Assembly (NCBI RefSeq): GCF_002022415.1
Contig: NZ_MUBG01000001.1
Coordinates: forward strand, 744,001-808,000
Source of the DNA: Bartonella sp. WD12.1
GTDB taxonomy: Bacteria > Pseudomonadota > Alphaproteobacteria > Rhizobiales > Rhizobiaceae
Length of the DNA stretch: 64,000 nt
Direction: 5' to 3'
Positions 50,837 through 61,252 of the stretch are shown here, in pieces. The notes under the pieces were generated by a model. It was not told where the DNA came from and did not search any database. It saw only the letters and a program-made list of their open reading frames with translations. The position numbers were made by a program, and so were the translations under genes. How positions within the stretch are numbered: the stretch's first letter is position 1; every line of letters begins with the position of its first letter.

Positions 50837-51616
50837 TTGAGACGTAAATTAACAAGAAAAATCAAAACCAACACTGATCGATTGCGCTCCAAAACAGTAA
50901 CAATGCCGCAAGCAAGGGCTTTTTCTGTTCATTTGCTAACAGCTTCAGGTTCGTTTTTAGCATTCCTTTCCTTAATAGCTGCATCTAAAAAAGAATGGAT
51001 TGCTATGTTTTATTGGCTTGGACTTGCACTTCTCGTTGATGGTATTGATGGGCCAATAGCACGTAAACTTAATGTAAAATCTATACTTCCAACATGGTCT
51101 GGTGAACTGCTAGATAACATTATTGATTACGTGACTTATGTTTTAATTCCAGCCTTTGCACTTTATCAAAGCGGTTTTATGGGGGCAGGGCTATCATTTT
51201 TATTAAGCGCTATTATCGTTATTTCATCCGCTATTTATTATGCAGATACTGGAATGAAAACTAAAGAAAATTTCTTTAAAGGATTTCCTGTTGTTTGGAA
51301 TATGATGATTTTCACACTTTTTGTGGTGCGGCCTGAAGAATGGATTGCCTTCGTTATCATTTTCTTATCAGCAATTTTATCATTTTTACCAATTTATTTT
51401 ATACACCCAATAAGAGTTATTCGCTTACGCATGCTTAATCTTTCAGTTTTTCTTGCGTGGTGTTCATTTGGTATTGCTGCATTTTTTTATCAACTTAACG
51501 CTCCACATTGGATTAAAATAGGAATCTCAATCACCGGTATTTATATCTATTGTATTGGTGCCATCATGCAATTATTTCCTGCATTAGGCGCACAAAAAAA
51601 TGATCGGAAAATATAA
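50837..51616 (+). CDS. pcs: phosphatidylcholine synthase (Pcs)
   Basis: This integral membrane enzyme joins choline directly to CDP-diacylglycerol to make phosphatidylcholine, a lipid of many host-associated alphaproteobacteria. The CDP-alcohol phosphotransferase signature is seen as DGIDGPIARKLN...GELLDNIIDY with the conserved Asp residues. About eight hydrophobic helices follow. The TTG at 50837, nine bases after GTGAGGA, is my preferred start; the ATG at 50903 (MPQARAFSVHLL) is the alternative closer to relatives in length. The product is 259 or 237 aa. Confidence 0.9.
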   Translation: MRRKLTRKIKTNTDRLRSKTVTMPQARAFSVHLLTASGSFLAFLSLIAASKKEWIAMFYWLGLALLVDGIDGPIARKLNVKSILPTWSGELLDNIIDYVTYVLIPAFALYQSGFMGAGLSFLLSAIIVISSAIYYADTGMKTKENFFKGFPVVWNMMIFTLFVVRPEEWIAFVIIFLSAILSFLPIYFIHPIRVIRLRMLNLSVFLAWCSFGIAAFFYQLNAPHWIKIGISITGIYIYCIGAIMQLFPALGAQKNDRKI

Positions 51617-51859
51617 TTACTGTCTGAAAAATATAGAATGCGAAATTAACTAATGAAGCACTACATTTAAAGTAATATTCTCCATATCGCGAATATAAGT
51701 ATAAAAACGATTAAAATCCTCTGAAAAGCCATTATGAAACATTGATCAACAGAATTCATTATAGACTCATAGTGCTGTTGTTGCCTATTAGTCTAAAAAG
51801 TTCCATAATATATATTATGCGATTTTAGATATTCTAGGTTGCAAGCGTAACTATCGTTT
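51617..51859. other. intergenic region left of the integrase remnant
   Basis: I see no gene here. It may contain further decayed sequence of the same lost prophage, but nothing is recognisable. Confidence 0.4.
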
Positions 51860-52238
51860 CTTTAAAACAGTATTTGATGAAATTTCAGACAGATGTTTTT
51901 CTCCCCTATTTTACCCGAGCTAGCAACAATACTTGAAATGAAACCTCGTCGGAAATGAGACATTTATTTGTGGAAAATGGGGTAAAAAATTTACCAAAGA
52001 AAGTTTTGGCAACCTATTTAGGGAAAGCTTGCAATGAAGATGGCGTTAAGAAATCGGCCCATGGATTTGAGAAAATTAGCCGCAACAAGAGCTACCAATG
52101 CAGGTGCTACGGATTTCAAAACTTAAAGCAATTTTGGATGGACTGAAGACAGAGTGGCATCACTCTATACAAAAAACTGCTGATAGAAAGCGACTCGCCA
52201 TAGAAGCAATTAAAAAGCTTCAAAAAGGTGCAGGATAG
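51860..52238 (+). pseudogene. decayed phage tyrosine integrase (C-terminal remnant)
   Basis: Pieces of one tyrosine-recombinase C-terminus can be read in different frames in the right order. First is ILPELATILEMKP (about 51916). Next is EMRHLFVENGVKN...YLGKACNEDGVKKSAHG, leading to the HxxR region. Then LRKLAATRATNAGATDFK carries the conserved Arg, and KAIFGWTEDRVASLYTKTADRKRLAIEAIKKLQ carries the Trp-box and Tyr. At least three frame changes and an in-frame stop separate the pieces, so it is dead. It ends 77 bases from the 3' end of tRNA-Arg, the usual neighbourhood of a phage attachment site. Confidence 0.88.
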
Positions 52239-52314
52239 TATGCAAAAAACTTAATAGAATCAATGGAATCAAAAATCCCTAATTTCTATATAACTCATTG
52301 ATTTTATTGATATT

Positions 52315-52391
<77 letters not shown>

Positions 52392-52425
52392 AACTGATGA
52401 TCACCTTTTAAAAAACATTTTTTTG

Positions 52426-52734
52426 TTAGTGCGTCCAAGATTGTTGCCGATCACTACGAAAATTATCAGAATAAGAGATAGCACGCCGAAAAGAAGGCTT
52501 ACATGAATTTTCTACACGATAAGGAATAGAATTTTTGAGAGCAAAAGCAATGGCTTCTTCTTTCATTTTAAACCGGATTTTTATCTGACTATTCATATCT
52601 GATGTCGCTGTATATCCCATAAGAGGTTCAAGCATTTTTGCTTGCTCCGGCTCATACTGTAGAACCCAAAAACCAATATTAGCCTTGCCCGACTGCATTG
52701 ATGTTTTCGCCGGACTATAAATACGTGCAACCAT
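52426..52734 (-). CDS. complex I accessory subunit, NDUFS4 family
   Basis: This protein resembles the 18-kDa NDUFS4 accessory subunit found in mitochondrial and alphaproteobacterial complex I. Recognisable blocks are MVARIYSPAKTSMQSGKA, WVLQYEP, PLMGYTATSDMNSQIKIRF and EEAIAFALKNSIPYRVE, followed by the RRAISYSDNF tail. I choose MVARIY (52734) as start; an upstream ATG at 52758 adds eight residues. The length of 102 aa fits the bacterial form. It sits alone between two tRNA genes, about 39 kb from the nuo operon. Confidence 0.88.
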   Translation of the reverse strand: MVARIYSPAKTSMQSGKANIGFWVLQYEPEQAKMLEPLMGYTATSDMNSQIKIRFKMKEEAIAFALKNSIPYRVENSCKPSFRRAISYSDNFRSDRQQSWTH

Positions 52735-52820
52735 ATTCTTTCCCTTTAGACGACACAACGCTTAAATAACAATACTGCATGCTACTTAATAAATCCATTT
52801 TTTACATCAAATAAAACATA

Positions 52821-52897
52821 TGGTCGGAGCGATAGGATTCGAACCTACGACCCCCTGATCCCAAATCAGGTGCGCTACCAGACTGCGCTACGCTCCG
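52821..52897 (-). tRNA. tRNA-Pro (anticodon TGG)
   Basis: The reverse strand folds as a 77-base tRNA with encoded CCA. The acceptor starts CGGAGCG, the anticodon loop is TTTGGGA with TGG, and the T arm has GGTTCGAATCC. Confidence 0.97.
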
Positions 52898-53529
52898 CGA
52901 TTTATATCTGATGTCCCTTCCCTAAAATTTTCACAACAGAAGTGCAAGTGTAAAACACATTTTTTTTAAAATTTTGTTCTCTTTTTTTATGGATAATAAC
53001 TTTTTTAAAACATTTCTTATCGCCAACGACATATTACAAGCAGAAAAGAATGATATTTCTAAAAAAGCTTAAACTGCACAAATTTAAAATTTCCATACAT
53101 AAGTTTTTTAAACTAATCTTATTATTTTATCCATAGAATGCCGAGACTAATGTAATTTAAAATACAAATCATTTGAACATAATAAAAACTATCCCCCTAC
53201 TTTCGTATTTATAAACAATTCTACTCAATAAAGTTTGCAGCTTATTGATAACAGATCAATGTACAATTAAAATAAATGTTGCAGTACTCAAACTACAAAA
53301 AACTTCTTACAAAAGGAAAACAAATCAGCTTCTCACCCCTTTTTATATGAAATAATTAGATTCTTGACTTTTCAACGTTAAACCAATGATGCATTACTGT
53401 TTACACAAACATTATCAGTTAATAAAATCAGAAAATTGGGCGATTTTTCTCCTGTCTTATGTACTTTAAGACCAATAGCAAAACTATATATTTTTATTAA
53501 ACAACTAAAGACAATATTTAAAATAATAT
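52898..53529. other. gene-poor gap between tRNA-Pro and hdaA
   Basis: The gap is AT-rich and has no convincing gene. The only protein-like piece is a 27-codon frame at 52989-53072 (starts MDNNFFKTFLIAND) without a good ribosome-binding site. In other Hyphomicrobiales I would expect polyphosphate-kinase or similar genes after hdaA; none is here, so this may be the scar of a deletion. Confidence 0.4.
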
Positions 53530-54225
53530 TTATTGCATTTGCGTATTAATGACTTCACAAATGACAGCACGTGTTATTTTGCTTTTCCTTTGTAATGCTA
53601 ATTTGTCAACAGAATCAATAACACATCTTAATGCAAATAAAGAACGTTCACAACGACTTACAAGATAGCGGATAATATCTGAATGAACAGTAATCTGCCG
53701 ATCTGAAAAAAGTTTAAATGCGATAGCCGTTAACAATGCATCATCAGGCTGATCAATCTCAACTAACATAACTGAATTAAGACGACTTCTTAGATCATTT
53801 AGCTTTAAATCCCATGTAGATGGTAGTGTACGAGCAGTCATCAATAAAGTAGCTTGACCTTGACACACATTGAGATTTGCCTGCTTAATACTATTAATCA
53901 AATGAAAAAGTCCAGTTTCATTGATTTTCCCCGTATCAATATCTTCAATTAAAAGCGATCTACCTGAAGAAGCTGCAGTAATTACTTGGTCAATTTCATC
54001 ACGATGAACAATTAAAGCATTAGCTTTTTGTGCCCATACACTAGAAAAATGTGTTTTTCCAGATCCTTCTTTTCCAACCAAAACAGCAATAGGTAATACC
54101 CAATTTGGCCAATGATCAACCAACTGAAAAGCCATACGATTACTATCTGTAACCACCAAATCATCTCGTCGGAAAACCGACTCATAGGAAAAGTCTAAAG
54201 GTAGTTGTGTCTTATGTTCATTCAT
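53530..54225 (-). CDS. hdaA: DnaA-related replication regulator HdaA
   Basis: HdaA stimulates ATP hydrolysis by DnaA when bound to the DNA clamp and so prevents over-initiation. The N-terminal clamp-binding motif is QLPLDF. Walker A is VGKEGSGKTHF, Walker B is LLIEDID, and the box VII Arg is in LNDLRSRLNSVML. The 231 aa length, an AAA+ domain without the DnaA DNA-binding domain, fits HdaA. It overlaps the upstream permease gene by four bases (ATGA). Confidence 0.92.
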   Translation of the reverse strand: MNEHKTQLPLDFSYESVFRRDDLVVTDSNRMAFQLVDHWPNWVLPIAVLVGKEGSGKTHFSSVWAQKANALIVHRDEIDQVITAASSGRSLLIEDIDTGKINETGLFHLINSIKQANLNVCQGQATLLMTARTLPSTWDLKLNDLRSRLNSVMLVEIDQPDDALLTAIAFKLFSDRQITVHSDIIRYLVSRCERSLFALRCVIDSVDKLALQRKSKITRAVICEVINTQMQ

Positions 54226-55433
54226 TCTACTGACCCCGAATTCCCACTTTGTGAATACATTTGAGAATTAAGATAAGTATGAAGAGCAAAACGAACCAAA
54301 ACACCAATGGCAGCAGAAGCAGGAACAGCAACCAACATGCCCGTGAAACCAAATAATGAACCAAAAGCAAAAAGCGCAAACATCAACCATACCGGATGAA
54401 GCCCTACTGATGAGCCCACAAGCTTTGGTTGAAGAATATAACCTTCAATAAATTGGCCAATAAAAAAAACAGCCATAACAATAACAATCTGGCTCCAATT
54501 ATCGGGATAAAACTGAACCCATGCAACACCACCAGATAAAATAAACCCACTCATTGTACCAATATAAGGGATAAAACTGATGAGGCCAACAAACATACCA
54601 ATTAAAAGACCAAAATTAAGCCCCGTAATAGTTAGGCCAATAGCATAATACCCCCCTAATATCAAACAGACCGTTCCCTGCCCACGAACAAAACCTGCAA
54701 TGGCTCTATCCATTTCGTAAAAAATACTGCGGACAGTTTCAAGATGATTTCGTGGTATCCAAGAATCAACGGCTTCAACCATACGCTGCCAATCCAGTAA
54801 CATATAAAATGCTACAACAGGTGCTACTACAAGTAGACTGACAATATTAACAATGGATTTTCCTGATCTTAAAAGTGAATTTAAAAGAGATGTAATAAAA
54901 TCAGAGCTTTGCCCCAAAAGAATTTTAATATCGGTTTGTAATTCATTTGGATCACTACCAAAATAACGCCCTACCCAATCAAAATTAGATTCAGTCAAAA
55001 AATTTTGAATACGACTAACATAAATTGGTAAACCACTACTCACAAATTGTTGTATTTGCCAACTGACAATAGGAATTAAAATTGTTAAAGCAGCAACAAA
55101 AATAATAACAATAAATAAGGTAATTAAAATTGTACCAAAAACACGACGAATACCAACTTTTTCAAGCAATTGTACAATCGGATTAAGAAAATATGCCAAT
55201 ACAATCCCTGCTACAAAAGGAAGTAAAACTGATCCAAAAACAAACATAAAGATAACAAAAAAAACCAATGTCCCAAGCCAGAAAAAAACTTGTTTTTTCA
55301 TACTGTTTGGTAAAGGTACTTGTTCATAAGCTGGAACATAAGAAGTATAACGATCTTGAAGGCTACTTTTTTTGATTTTCTCTTTCATTGACTGTAAATT
55401 AGGGTCATTATGACTATCTGATATTTTATTCAT
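54222..55433 (-). CDS. AI-2E family transporter (PerM/TqsA-like permease)
   Basis: This inner-membrane protein of the AI-2E (UPF0118) family has about eight hydrophobic helices and unknown substrate. Typical blocks are VLPFVAGIVLAYFLNPIVQLLEKVGIRR near residue 75 (one region), a long periplasmic middle, and GLISFIPYIGTMSG and GYILQPKLVGSSVGLHPVW near the end. I choose the ATG at 55433, preceded by GAGGA; a TTG four codons earlier is an alternative. Location between purM (divergent) and hdaA is conserved in Hyphomicrobiales. Confidence 0.87.
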   Translation of the reverse strand: MNKISDSHNDPNLQSMKEKIKKSSLQDRYTSYVPAYEQVPLPNSMKKQVFFWLGTLVFFVIFMFVFGSVLLPFVAGIVLAYFLNPIVQLLEKVGIRRVFGTILITLFIVIIFVAALTILIPIVSWQIQQFVSSGLPIYVSRIQNFLTESNFDWVGRYFGSDPNELQTDIKILLGQSSDFITSLLNSLLRSGKSIVNIVSLLVVAPVVAFYMLLDWQRMVEAVDSWIPRNHLETVRSIFYEMDRAIAGFVRGQGTVCLILGGYYAIGLTITGLNFGLLIGMFVGLISFIPYIGTMSGFILSGGVAWVQFYPDNWSQIVIVMAVFFIGQFIEGYILQPKLVGSSVGLHPVWLMFALFAFGSLFGFTGMLVAVPASAAIGVLVRFALHTYLNSQMYSQSGNSGSVE

Positions 55434-55608
55434 CGATATCCTCAAAAAATCCTTTACAAAAGATTATGCAACTTCTTTCGCTTAGGTTCAAGGTCAAGGT
55501 AAACAATCATTTATTTCTGGATGTTAAATATTAAATTTCTTGCAGAGATAGCGCTATCATGGCATTGCGTAAACAACATTAAATTGATTTTTCATAAAGA
55601 AGGCTCCA

Positions 55609-56691
55609 ATGAGCAACAAAAACCCAACAAATAATAAATCCAATAATCTTACTTATGCAGCAGCTGGTGTTGATATTGATATGGGTAACACCATGATAGA
55701 AAACATCAAACCTTATATACGCTCAACAAAACGAGTAGGTGCAGATGCAGAAATCGGCGGTTTTGGTGGCTTATTTGATTTAAAAGCAGCAGGCTTTACA
55801 GATCCCATTCTTGTGGCAGCTAATGATGGTGTAGGTACAAAATTAAAAATTGCTATTGAAATAGGTATTCATAATACTGTTGGTATTGATCTTGTAGCCA
55901 TGTGCGTTAATGATTTAATTGTTCAAGGTGCTGAACCTCTTTTTTTCTTAGATTATTTTGCAACTGGAAAGCTTGATGCTACACAAGGTGCTGAAATCAT
56001 TTCAGGCATTGCAATAGGATGTCAGCAAGCAAACGCTGCTCTTATTGGAGGAGAAACTGCCGAAATGCCTGGAATGTATGCAAACGGAGATTATGACTTA
56101 GCAGGTTTTGCTGTAGGAGCTGTTGAACGCAATTCATTGTTGCCTTCAAAAAATCTTACAGAAGGTGATGTTATTTTAGGTCTTAGTTCATCTGGTGTTC
56201 ATTCTAATGGTTTTTCTCTTGTCAGGCAGATCGTTAAACAAAGTGGTTTAAAATGGAATGACCCTGCCCCCTTTAACCCTAAAATGAACCTTGGGGAAGC
56301 ACTTCTTACACCAACTCGCATTTATGTCAAATCACTATTGCCAATTATACGCAATTATAAAGGGATTAAAGCTCTTGCCCATATAACAGGTGGTGGTTTC
56401 CCAGAAAACATTCCACGCATACTCCCTCCTTCCCTTTGCGCTGAAATTAATCTTTCTGCTATTAATGTTCCGTCAGTATTTTCATGGATTGCCAAACAAG
56501 GTGAAATACAGAAAACAGAAATGTTACGGACATTCAATTGTGGTATTGGTATGATTATTATTGTAGCGCAAAACTCAGTTGAATCTGTTACACAAACACT
56601 CAAATCGCAAGGGGAAACAGTTACTTCGCTCGGTATTTTAACAAAATGCCAAAATAAAAGAATTACTTATAAAGGTGAGCTTCATTTATGA
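55609..56691 (+). CDS. purM: phosphoribosylformylglycinamidine cyclo-ligase (AIR synthase)
   Basis: This enzyme closes the imidazole ring in purine synthesis using ATP. The N-terminal region has [10 protein letters not shown] and [14 protein letters not shown], the ATP-binding lysine block. [23 protein letters not shown] and [13 protein letters not shown] are hallmarks. Its length of 360 aa is normal. The ATG at 55609 follows AGAAGGCTCC. The stop overlaps the start of purN by four bases, indicating coupling. Confidence 0.97.
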   Translation: MSNKNPTNNKSNNLTYAAAGVDIDMGNTMIENIKPYIRSTKRVGADAEIGGFGGLFDLKAAGFTDPILVAANDGVGTKLKIAIEIGIHNTVGIDLVAMCVNDLIVQGAEPLFFLDYFATGKLDATQGAEIISGIAIGCQQANAALIGGETAEMPGMYANGDYDLAGFAVGAVERNSLLPSKNLTEGDVILGLSSSGVHSNGFSLVRQIVKQSGLKWNDPAPFNPKMNLGEALLTPTRIYVKSLLPIIRNYKGIKALAHITGGGFPENIPRILPPSLCAEINLSAINVPSVFSWIAKQGEIQKTEMLRTFNCGIGMIIIVAQNSVESVTQTLKSQGETVTSLGILTKCQNKRITYKGELHL

Positions 56692-57305
56692 AAAAAAAAG
56701 TAATTATTTTTATTTCCGGCAATGGTTCAAATATGGTCTCTCTTGCTAAAGCAAGCAAACAAACCAATTATCCTGCTGAAATCATTGCAGTTATTTGTGA
56801 TAGACCCCATGCTGCTGGTATTGAAAAGGCACGTGCCAATGGCTTGCCTATTCATATTGTAGATCGTAAAAATTATCCAACTAAAGAAGCCCATGAAGAA
56901 TCTATTCTTACTATTTTAGCTCAATATCAACCAGATGTTATCTGCCTAGCTGGCTATATGAGGCTTATTTCACCGCATTTCATAAAACCCTATGAAGGAC
57001 GGATCCTTAACATTCACCCTTCCCTTTTACCTTCGTTTAAAGGTTTAAATACCCATGAAAGAGTTCTGCAAGCAGGTGTTAAAATTACTGGTTGTACAGT
57101 TCACCTTGTTACAGAAGCAATGGATGAAGGAAAGATTCTTGCTCAAGCCGCTGTTCCAGTGTGCCCTAATGACACTCCTGAAATGTTAGCGCAAAGAGTC
57201 CTTCAAGTTGAGCATAAACTCTACCCGCAAGCTTTAAAAGCATTCATTAAAGGTAATGATAACGATAAAACAATAGATTATCAACAGCAGCTTTTATCAT
57301 TTTAA
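56688..57305 (+). CDS. purN: phosphoribosylglycinamide formyltransferase
   Basis: This folate-dependent enzyme formylates GAR in purine synthesis. The N-terminal phosphate loop is FISGNGSNM. The catalytic Asn/His are in [18 protein letters not shown] and the Asp follows in TEAMDEG. Length 205 aa is standard. It overlaps purM by ATGA and works two steps before it. Confidence 0.97.
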   Translation: MKKKVIIFISGNGSNMVSLAKASKQTNYPAEIIAVICDRPHAAGIEKARANGLPIHIVDRKNYPTKEAHEESILTILAQYQPDVICLAGYMRLISPHFIKPYEGRILNIHPSLLPSFKGLNTHERVLQAGVKITGCTVHLVTEAMDEGKILAQAAVPVCPNDTPEMLAQRVLQVEHKLYPQALKAFIKGNDNDKTIDYQQQLLSF

Positions 57306-57416
57306 AACAATCTATTATATAAAATACTTCTCCTAAATTTACTTATTTATTTTCTAGATTAATGAGTACAAATTTTGATATAAACTTATTATCTTCATTA
57401 ACTATTTTTGCTAATT

Positions 57417-59966
57417 TTACTGCGCTAACATTTCTTTAACAGCTAAAGCGAGCTGTTTGAGTGTAAATGGTTTAGATAAAAATCCGAAAACAGCATCTTT
57501 TGAAAGATTCTTAGTAAAAGCATCTTTTGTATATCCTGAAACAAAAATAAATTTGATATCAGGATATTTTTTACGCACTTCCTTGAGCAAAGTTGGCCCA
57601 TCCATCTCCGGCATAACTACATCGGAAACAATAATATCAACAGCACCTTTATTTTCTTCAAGTACAGCAAGCGCTTCCACCCCACTCGCAGCTTCTAAAA
57701 CAGTATATCCTCTAATTTGAAGAGCTTTTACTCCGCCCATTCTAACAGCGTCTTCATCTTCAACCAATAAAACAGTCGCAAAACCTGTTAAGTCTGTATT
57801 TTTTTCCTGCTCTTCTACTTTTTCAATTTGCGGAGAAACCTCATTGCCATTGCTGGCATCAGAAATATAACGAGGTAAAAAAATATGAAATGTCGTTCCT
57901 TTTCCTTCCTGGCTATCACAGTAAATATAACCACCTGTTTGCTTGACAATGCCATAAACCATTGATAACCCAAGCCCTGTTCCTTTACCAACTTCTTTTG
58001 TTGTAAAAAACGGTTCAAACATTTTTTCTTGTACAAAAGCAGATATACCTTCTCCTGTATCTGAAATGGTTAATTGTACATATTCACCACTCACAAAGCC
58101 AATATAATTAAATTCAGTGCTTTGCTGTTTTGTAATATTGTTTGTTTTAATTGTTATCAGACCTCCATCCGGCATAGCATCACGCGCATTAATCACCAAA
58201 TTCATAATAACACGCTGAAAAGAAGCTTGATCAACTTTAACGCTCCACAGATCTCTCCCATGAATAATTTTCAACTGAATATTATTTCCTAAAAGAGACA
58301 AAATAAGATTGCGAATATCAGATAAAAGTTCTGTAAAATCAACTTTCTCAGGTTTAAGTGTTTGCTTTCTAGAAAAAGCTAATAATTGCTGCACAAGTGC
58401 AGCAGCACGATTAGCATTATTTTTAATATTGATAAGATCAGCATGCGCTGGATCAGAACTGCGGTGCGTGTTTAAAAGAAGATCGCACGACATTAAAATT
58501 GCTGTTAAAACATTATTAAAATCATGAGCAATACCACCAGCTAATTGCCCAACGGCTTGCATCTTTTGATTTTGTACCATTTTATCTTCAAGTGTTTTTT
58601 GTTCTGTCGTTTCTATGACAGACACAATCACCAAATCTTCTAATGCATCATTATGATATTGCATCATAGGCATAAGATGAAGATGAAAATGGCGCTCTTT
58701 ATTATTTTCTAATACTATGTCTATTGAAATTGGATCATTTTTATTCTTTGCAATCTTCTCAAATGCATGCTCTAGCTGAGCACGACCTTGGTGCGACATA
58801 ATATCATAAAAATTGATAGTTTTGCCAGAACACTCCATCAATAATAAAAAAGAATTATTGATATGAATAAACTGCCCTTTCTGGTCAACTATAGCTATTG
58901 CAAAAGGACTTACATCAAAATACTCTATCAATGTATCAAGCAATTTTAATTGATAATCACTTTCCTTCTTTTGTATTGACTGCGGAGTCATAACAATGCG
59001 ATAGACAGCATCATCTTCTAGGAGAGAAGAGATACACATAAAACAATTCAATATTTTCTTATCACCAGTTTGTGAAGTTAAAAACAAAGAAAACGTATAA
59101 GGTGTAGTACAATTTAAATTGTAATGTTCGTGACTTTGTAAACAAATATCACTCCATACACTATTAACTTCAGAAGCATTAAAAAACTGATCAAAACTAT
59201 ATTGACCAACAGTAAAATTTGCCAAATCGATCGAAAACCATTCGGCAAAAACTGCATTTGCATAGATAATAACTCCTTGTGCATTAACAGATAAAAATCC
59301 AACAGGAGCTTGATCTAAATGATTGATAGCTTCTTGAAGATTCAAACAAAAAGTTTCACGGCTTTCTTCCAAATGTGAAATATCAGCGATACGCCAAAAT
59401 AAAAACTTTTTTCTCCATTGTAGTATTGGTTGAACAGAAATATTATACCATACAATGTTTTTCTGAATAGAATGAACAAAAATTGACCGATCTATCTTTA
59501 ATGTTTCTTGAGCTGAAAGATTGTTAAATGCCGCAACTTTCAAACGATATAAAAGTGCGCTAGCACCTGGAAGATCAGCAATAACTGCATAACAAGAAGC
59601 CTCAGGTTTATAAGTAAAAATTTTCTGATAATTCTGATTAGAGTAATAAACAAAACCTGATAAATCAGATATTATAATTGCATCATCTATTTCATCAAAG
59701 ACACTAAAATCTAAGCTCTTATGCAATGGCCCGATATCATATCTCAAAACACCCATTCCTATCAGAAAAAGCGCAGAAATGCCTATAATCGCTAAAACTA
59801 AAAAAGATATCAAAGAAGCTTGATGAAAATAGCTTTGCGGATAAAAAATGCCTAAAAACCCCACAACAAGCAAAAAAATTATAACAAAAAAAAGCCCGCA
59901 AACCATAGCTCCCCACCGCATGAAAGGAGGTAATAATTTGTCCATGCCATTAAAACCTTTGTTCAT
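57417..59966 (-). CDS. cckA: hybrid sensor histidine kinase CckA
   Basis: CckA phosphorylates ChpT and through it the master regulator CtrA, controlling the alphaproteobacterial cell cycle. Two N-terminal membrane helices (about residues 20-70) are followed by PAS-type sensor regions. The His-containing H box is QLAGGIAHDFNNVLTAILMS. The ATPase domain has NLVINARDAMPDGG, ISDTGEGIS and GKGTGLGLSMVYGIVKQTGG. A C-terminal receiver domain has VLLVEDEDAVR, the phospho-acceptor Asp in IIVSDVVMPEMDG and the FVSGY and LSKPF switch residues. I take MNKGFNG at 59966 as start; a GTG at 60023 extends it by 19 residues. Confidence 0.94.
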   Translation of the reverse strand: MNKGFNGMDKLLPPFMRWGAMVCGLFFVIIFLLVVGFLGIFYPQSYFHQASLISFLVLAIIGISALFLIGMGVLRYDIGPLHKSLDFSVFDEIDDAIIISDLSGFVYYSNQNYQKIFTYKPEASCYAVIADLPGASALLYRLKVAAFNNLSAQETLKIDRSIFVHSIQKNIVWYNISVQPILQWRKKFLFWRIADISHLEESRETFCLNLQEAINHLDQAPVGFLSVNAQGVIIYANAVFAEWFSIDLANFTVGQYSFDQFFNASEVNSVWSDICLQSHEHYNLNCTTPYTFSLFLTSQTGDKKILNCFMCISSLLEDDAVYRIVMTPQSIQKKESDYQLKLLDTLIEYFDVSPFAIAIVDQKGQFIHINNSFLLLMECSGKTINFYDIMSHQGRAQLEHAFEKIAKNKNDPISIDIVLENNKERHFHLHLMPMMQYHNDALEDLVIVSVIETTEQKTLEDKMVQNQKMQAVGQLAGGIAHDFNNVLTAILMSCDLLLNTHRSSDPAHADLINIKNNANRAAALVQQLLAFSRKQTLKPEKVDFTELLSDIRNLILSLLGNNIQLKIIHGRDLWSVKVDQASFQRVIMNLVINARDAMPDGGLITIKTNNITKQQSTEFNYIGFVSGEYVQLTISDTGEGISAFVQEKMFEPFFTTKEVGKGTGLGLSMVYGIVKQTGGYIYCDSQEGKGTTFHIFLPRYISDASNGNEVSPQIEKVEEQEKNTDLTGFATVLLVEDEDAVRMGGVKALQIRGYTVLEAASGVEALAVLEENKGAVDIIVSDVVMPEMDGPTLLKEVRKKYPDIKFIFVSGYTKDAFTKNLSKDAVFGFLSKPFTLKQLALAVKEMLAQ

Positions 59967-60185
59967 CTCTATCTGTCTCGATTGTAGACGCTTTATGAAG
60001 CTTAAAATATCTTCAATAATCACTATTATGAAGGATATGCTTAACCTCTCTATTATACATAATATAAGTATATTTGCTCAATGGAAATCACTCAACACTT
60101 CACATTTTATTGAACTTCTTAAAATGATTTATAAACTTACATAATAAAAAATAATGATTTCATTATGAAATGAGGAAAAAATAGT

Positions 60186-60725
60186 ATGAATATTTGGTTA
60201 TCAAACTATATAGGAACATCTGCAGCAAATATAATTACAAGTCTCGTGTTTCTTATAATAATAATTGCAGCAATTGTTGTGGTTATAACGCTTTTGCGCT
60301 ATTTGAATAAAAGAGGATTTAATTTTAACAGAAAACAGCATCCATTACGATTAATTATATCTGACACAATCGCTATTGATCGTACACGCCGCCTTGTTCT
60401 AATACGTCGCGATGATGTAGAGCATTTAATTCTCATCGGTGGAACGACAGATACTATTATAGAATCTAATATTGTCAAAACACAAACCTCATACGAAAAT
60501 TATAACAGAGCACAAAAAGATATACAGCCAACATCAAAAATGGCAGAAACTAATTTCAATACTGACTTTACTGAACAAACCTCTTTATCCAGCAGTACAA
60601 TAAAACCTACACAAGATAATATCTCCTCCCCCTCCTGTGAAAATAAACAGTTAAAAGATTCGGCACTTACAGCTGAAATTGAAGAACGGCAAGAACCATC
60701 TTTCTTTATTCCTACTCCCAAATAA
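60186..60725 (+). CDS. FliO/MopB-like single-pass membrane protein
   Basis: This 179-aa protein has one N-terminal membrane helix (about residues 18-40), followed by a small beta-rich domain with HPLRLIISDTIAIDRTRRLVLIRRDDVEHLILIGG (one region), which resembles the FliO family of flagellar export. The C-terminal half is polar and low complexity. It is alone here, between cckA and dksA, with no other flagellar gene. It may have a role outside flagella. Its position next to cckA is conserved, to my memory, in related genera. Confidence 0.65.
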   Translation: MNIWLSNYIGTSAANIITSLVFLIIIIAAIVVVITLLRYLNKRGFNFNRKQHPLRLIISDTIAIDRTRRLVLIRRDDVEHLILIGGTTDTIIESNIVKTQTSYENYNRAQKDIQPTSKMAETNFNTDFTEQTSLSSSTIKPTQDNISSPSCENKQLKDSALTAEIEERQEPSFFIPTPK

Positions 60726-60775
60726 AGTACTTTATTCTGATATCAAATATTTTGTTTTTTGATCGTAAATCGATT

Positions 60776-61192
60776 TTAATCATCACGATAGACCTTTTCT
60801 CGTCGTTCGTGGCGTTCTTGTGCTTCTAATGATAAAACTGCAATTGGTCGTGCCTCAAGACGTTTTATACTAATAGGTTCTCCAGTTTCCTCACAAAACC
60901 CGTAAGTACCATTATCAATACGCTCCAAAGCTGCATCTATTTTTGCAATGAGCTTTCTCTGGCGAGCACGAGCACGCAATTCGATTGCACGATCAGTTTC
61001 ATAAGATGCCCGGTCAGTCAAATCGGATTGATTAGCATTTTCTTTTTGCAAACTCTCTAAAGTTTCACGGGTTTCCTTTAATATATCGCATTTCCAAGAA
61101 ATTAATTTAGCACGAAAATATGCCTTTTGCCGCTCATTCATAAAAGGCTCATCTTCACTAGGACGATACTGACCGCTAACAACTTTATCCAT
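60776..61192 (-). CDS. dksA: RNA polymerase-binding transcription factor DksA
   Basis: DksA binds RNA polymerase in its secondary channel and with ppGpp alters transcription under starvation. The coiled-coil tip residues appear as DLTDRASYETDRAIELRARAR, carrying the conserved D-x-x-D-x-A. The Zn-finger region (NGTYGFCEETGEPISIKRLEARPIAVL) keeps only one of the four classical cysteines, with Thr, Ser and Ala at the others, the non-classical type known in alphaproteobacteria. I choose the ATG at 61192 (MDKVVSGQYRPSEDE); an upstream start at 61252 is less likely. 138 aa. Confidence 0.93.
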   Translation of the reverse strand: MDKVVSGQYRPSEDEPFMNERQKAYFRAKLISWKCDILKETRETLESLQKENANQSDLTDRASYETDRAIELRARARQRKLIAKIDAALERIDNGTYGFCEETGEPISIKRLEARPIAVLSLEAQERHERREKVYRDD

Positions 61193-61252
61193 GCCATAAA
61201 ACCTCCACATATGGTATGTGTGGTCTATATATTGTAAACCCCAAATCAACAC

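Noticed and set aside
51955-52146. 63-codon frame as a real small gene
   Set aside because: Its sequence is part of a tyrosine integrase and continues in other frames, so it is a remnant.
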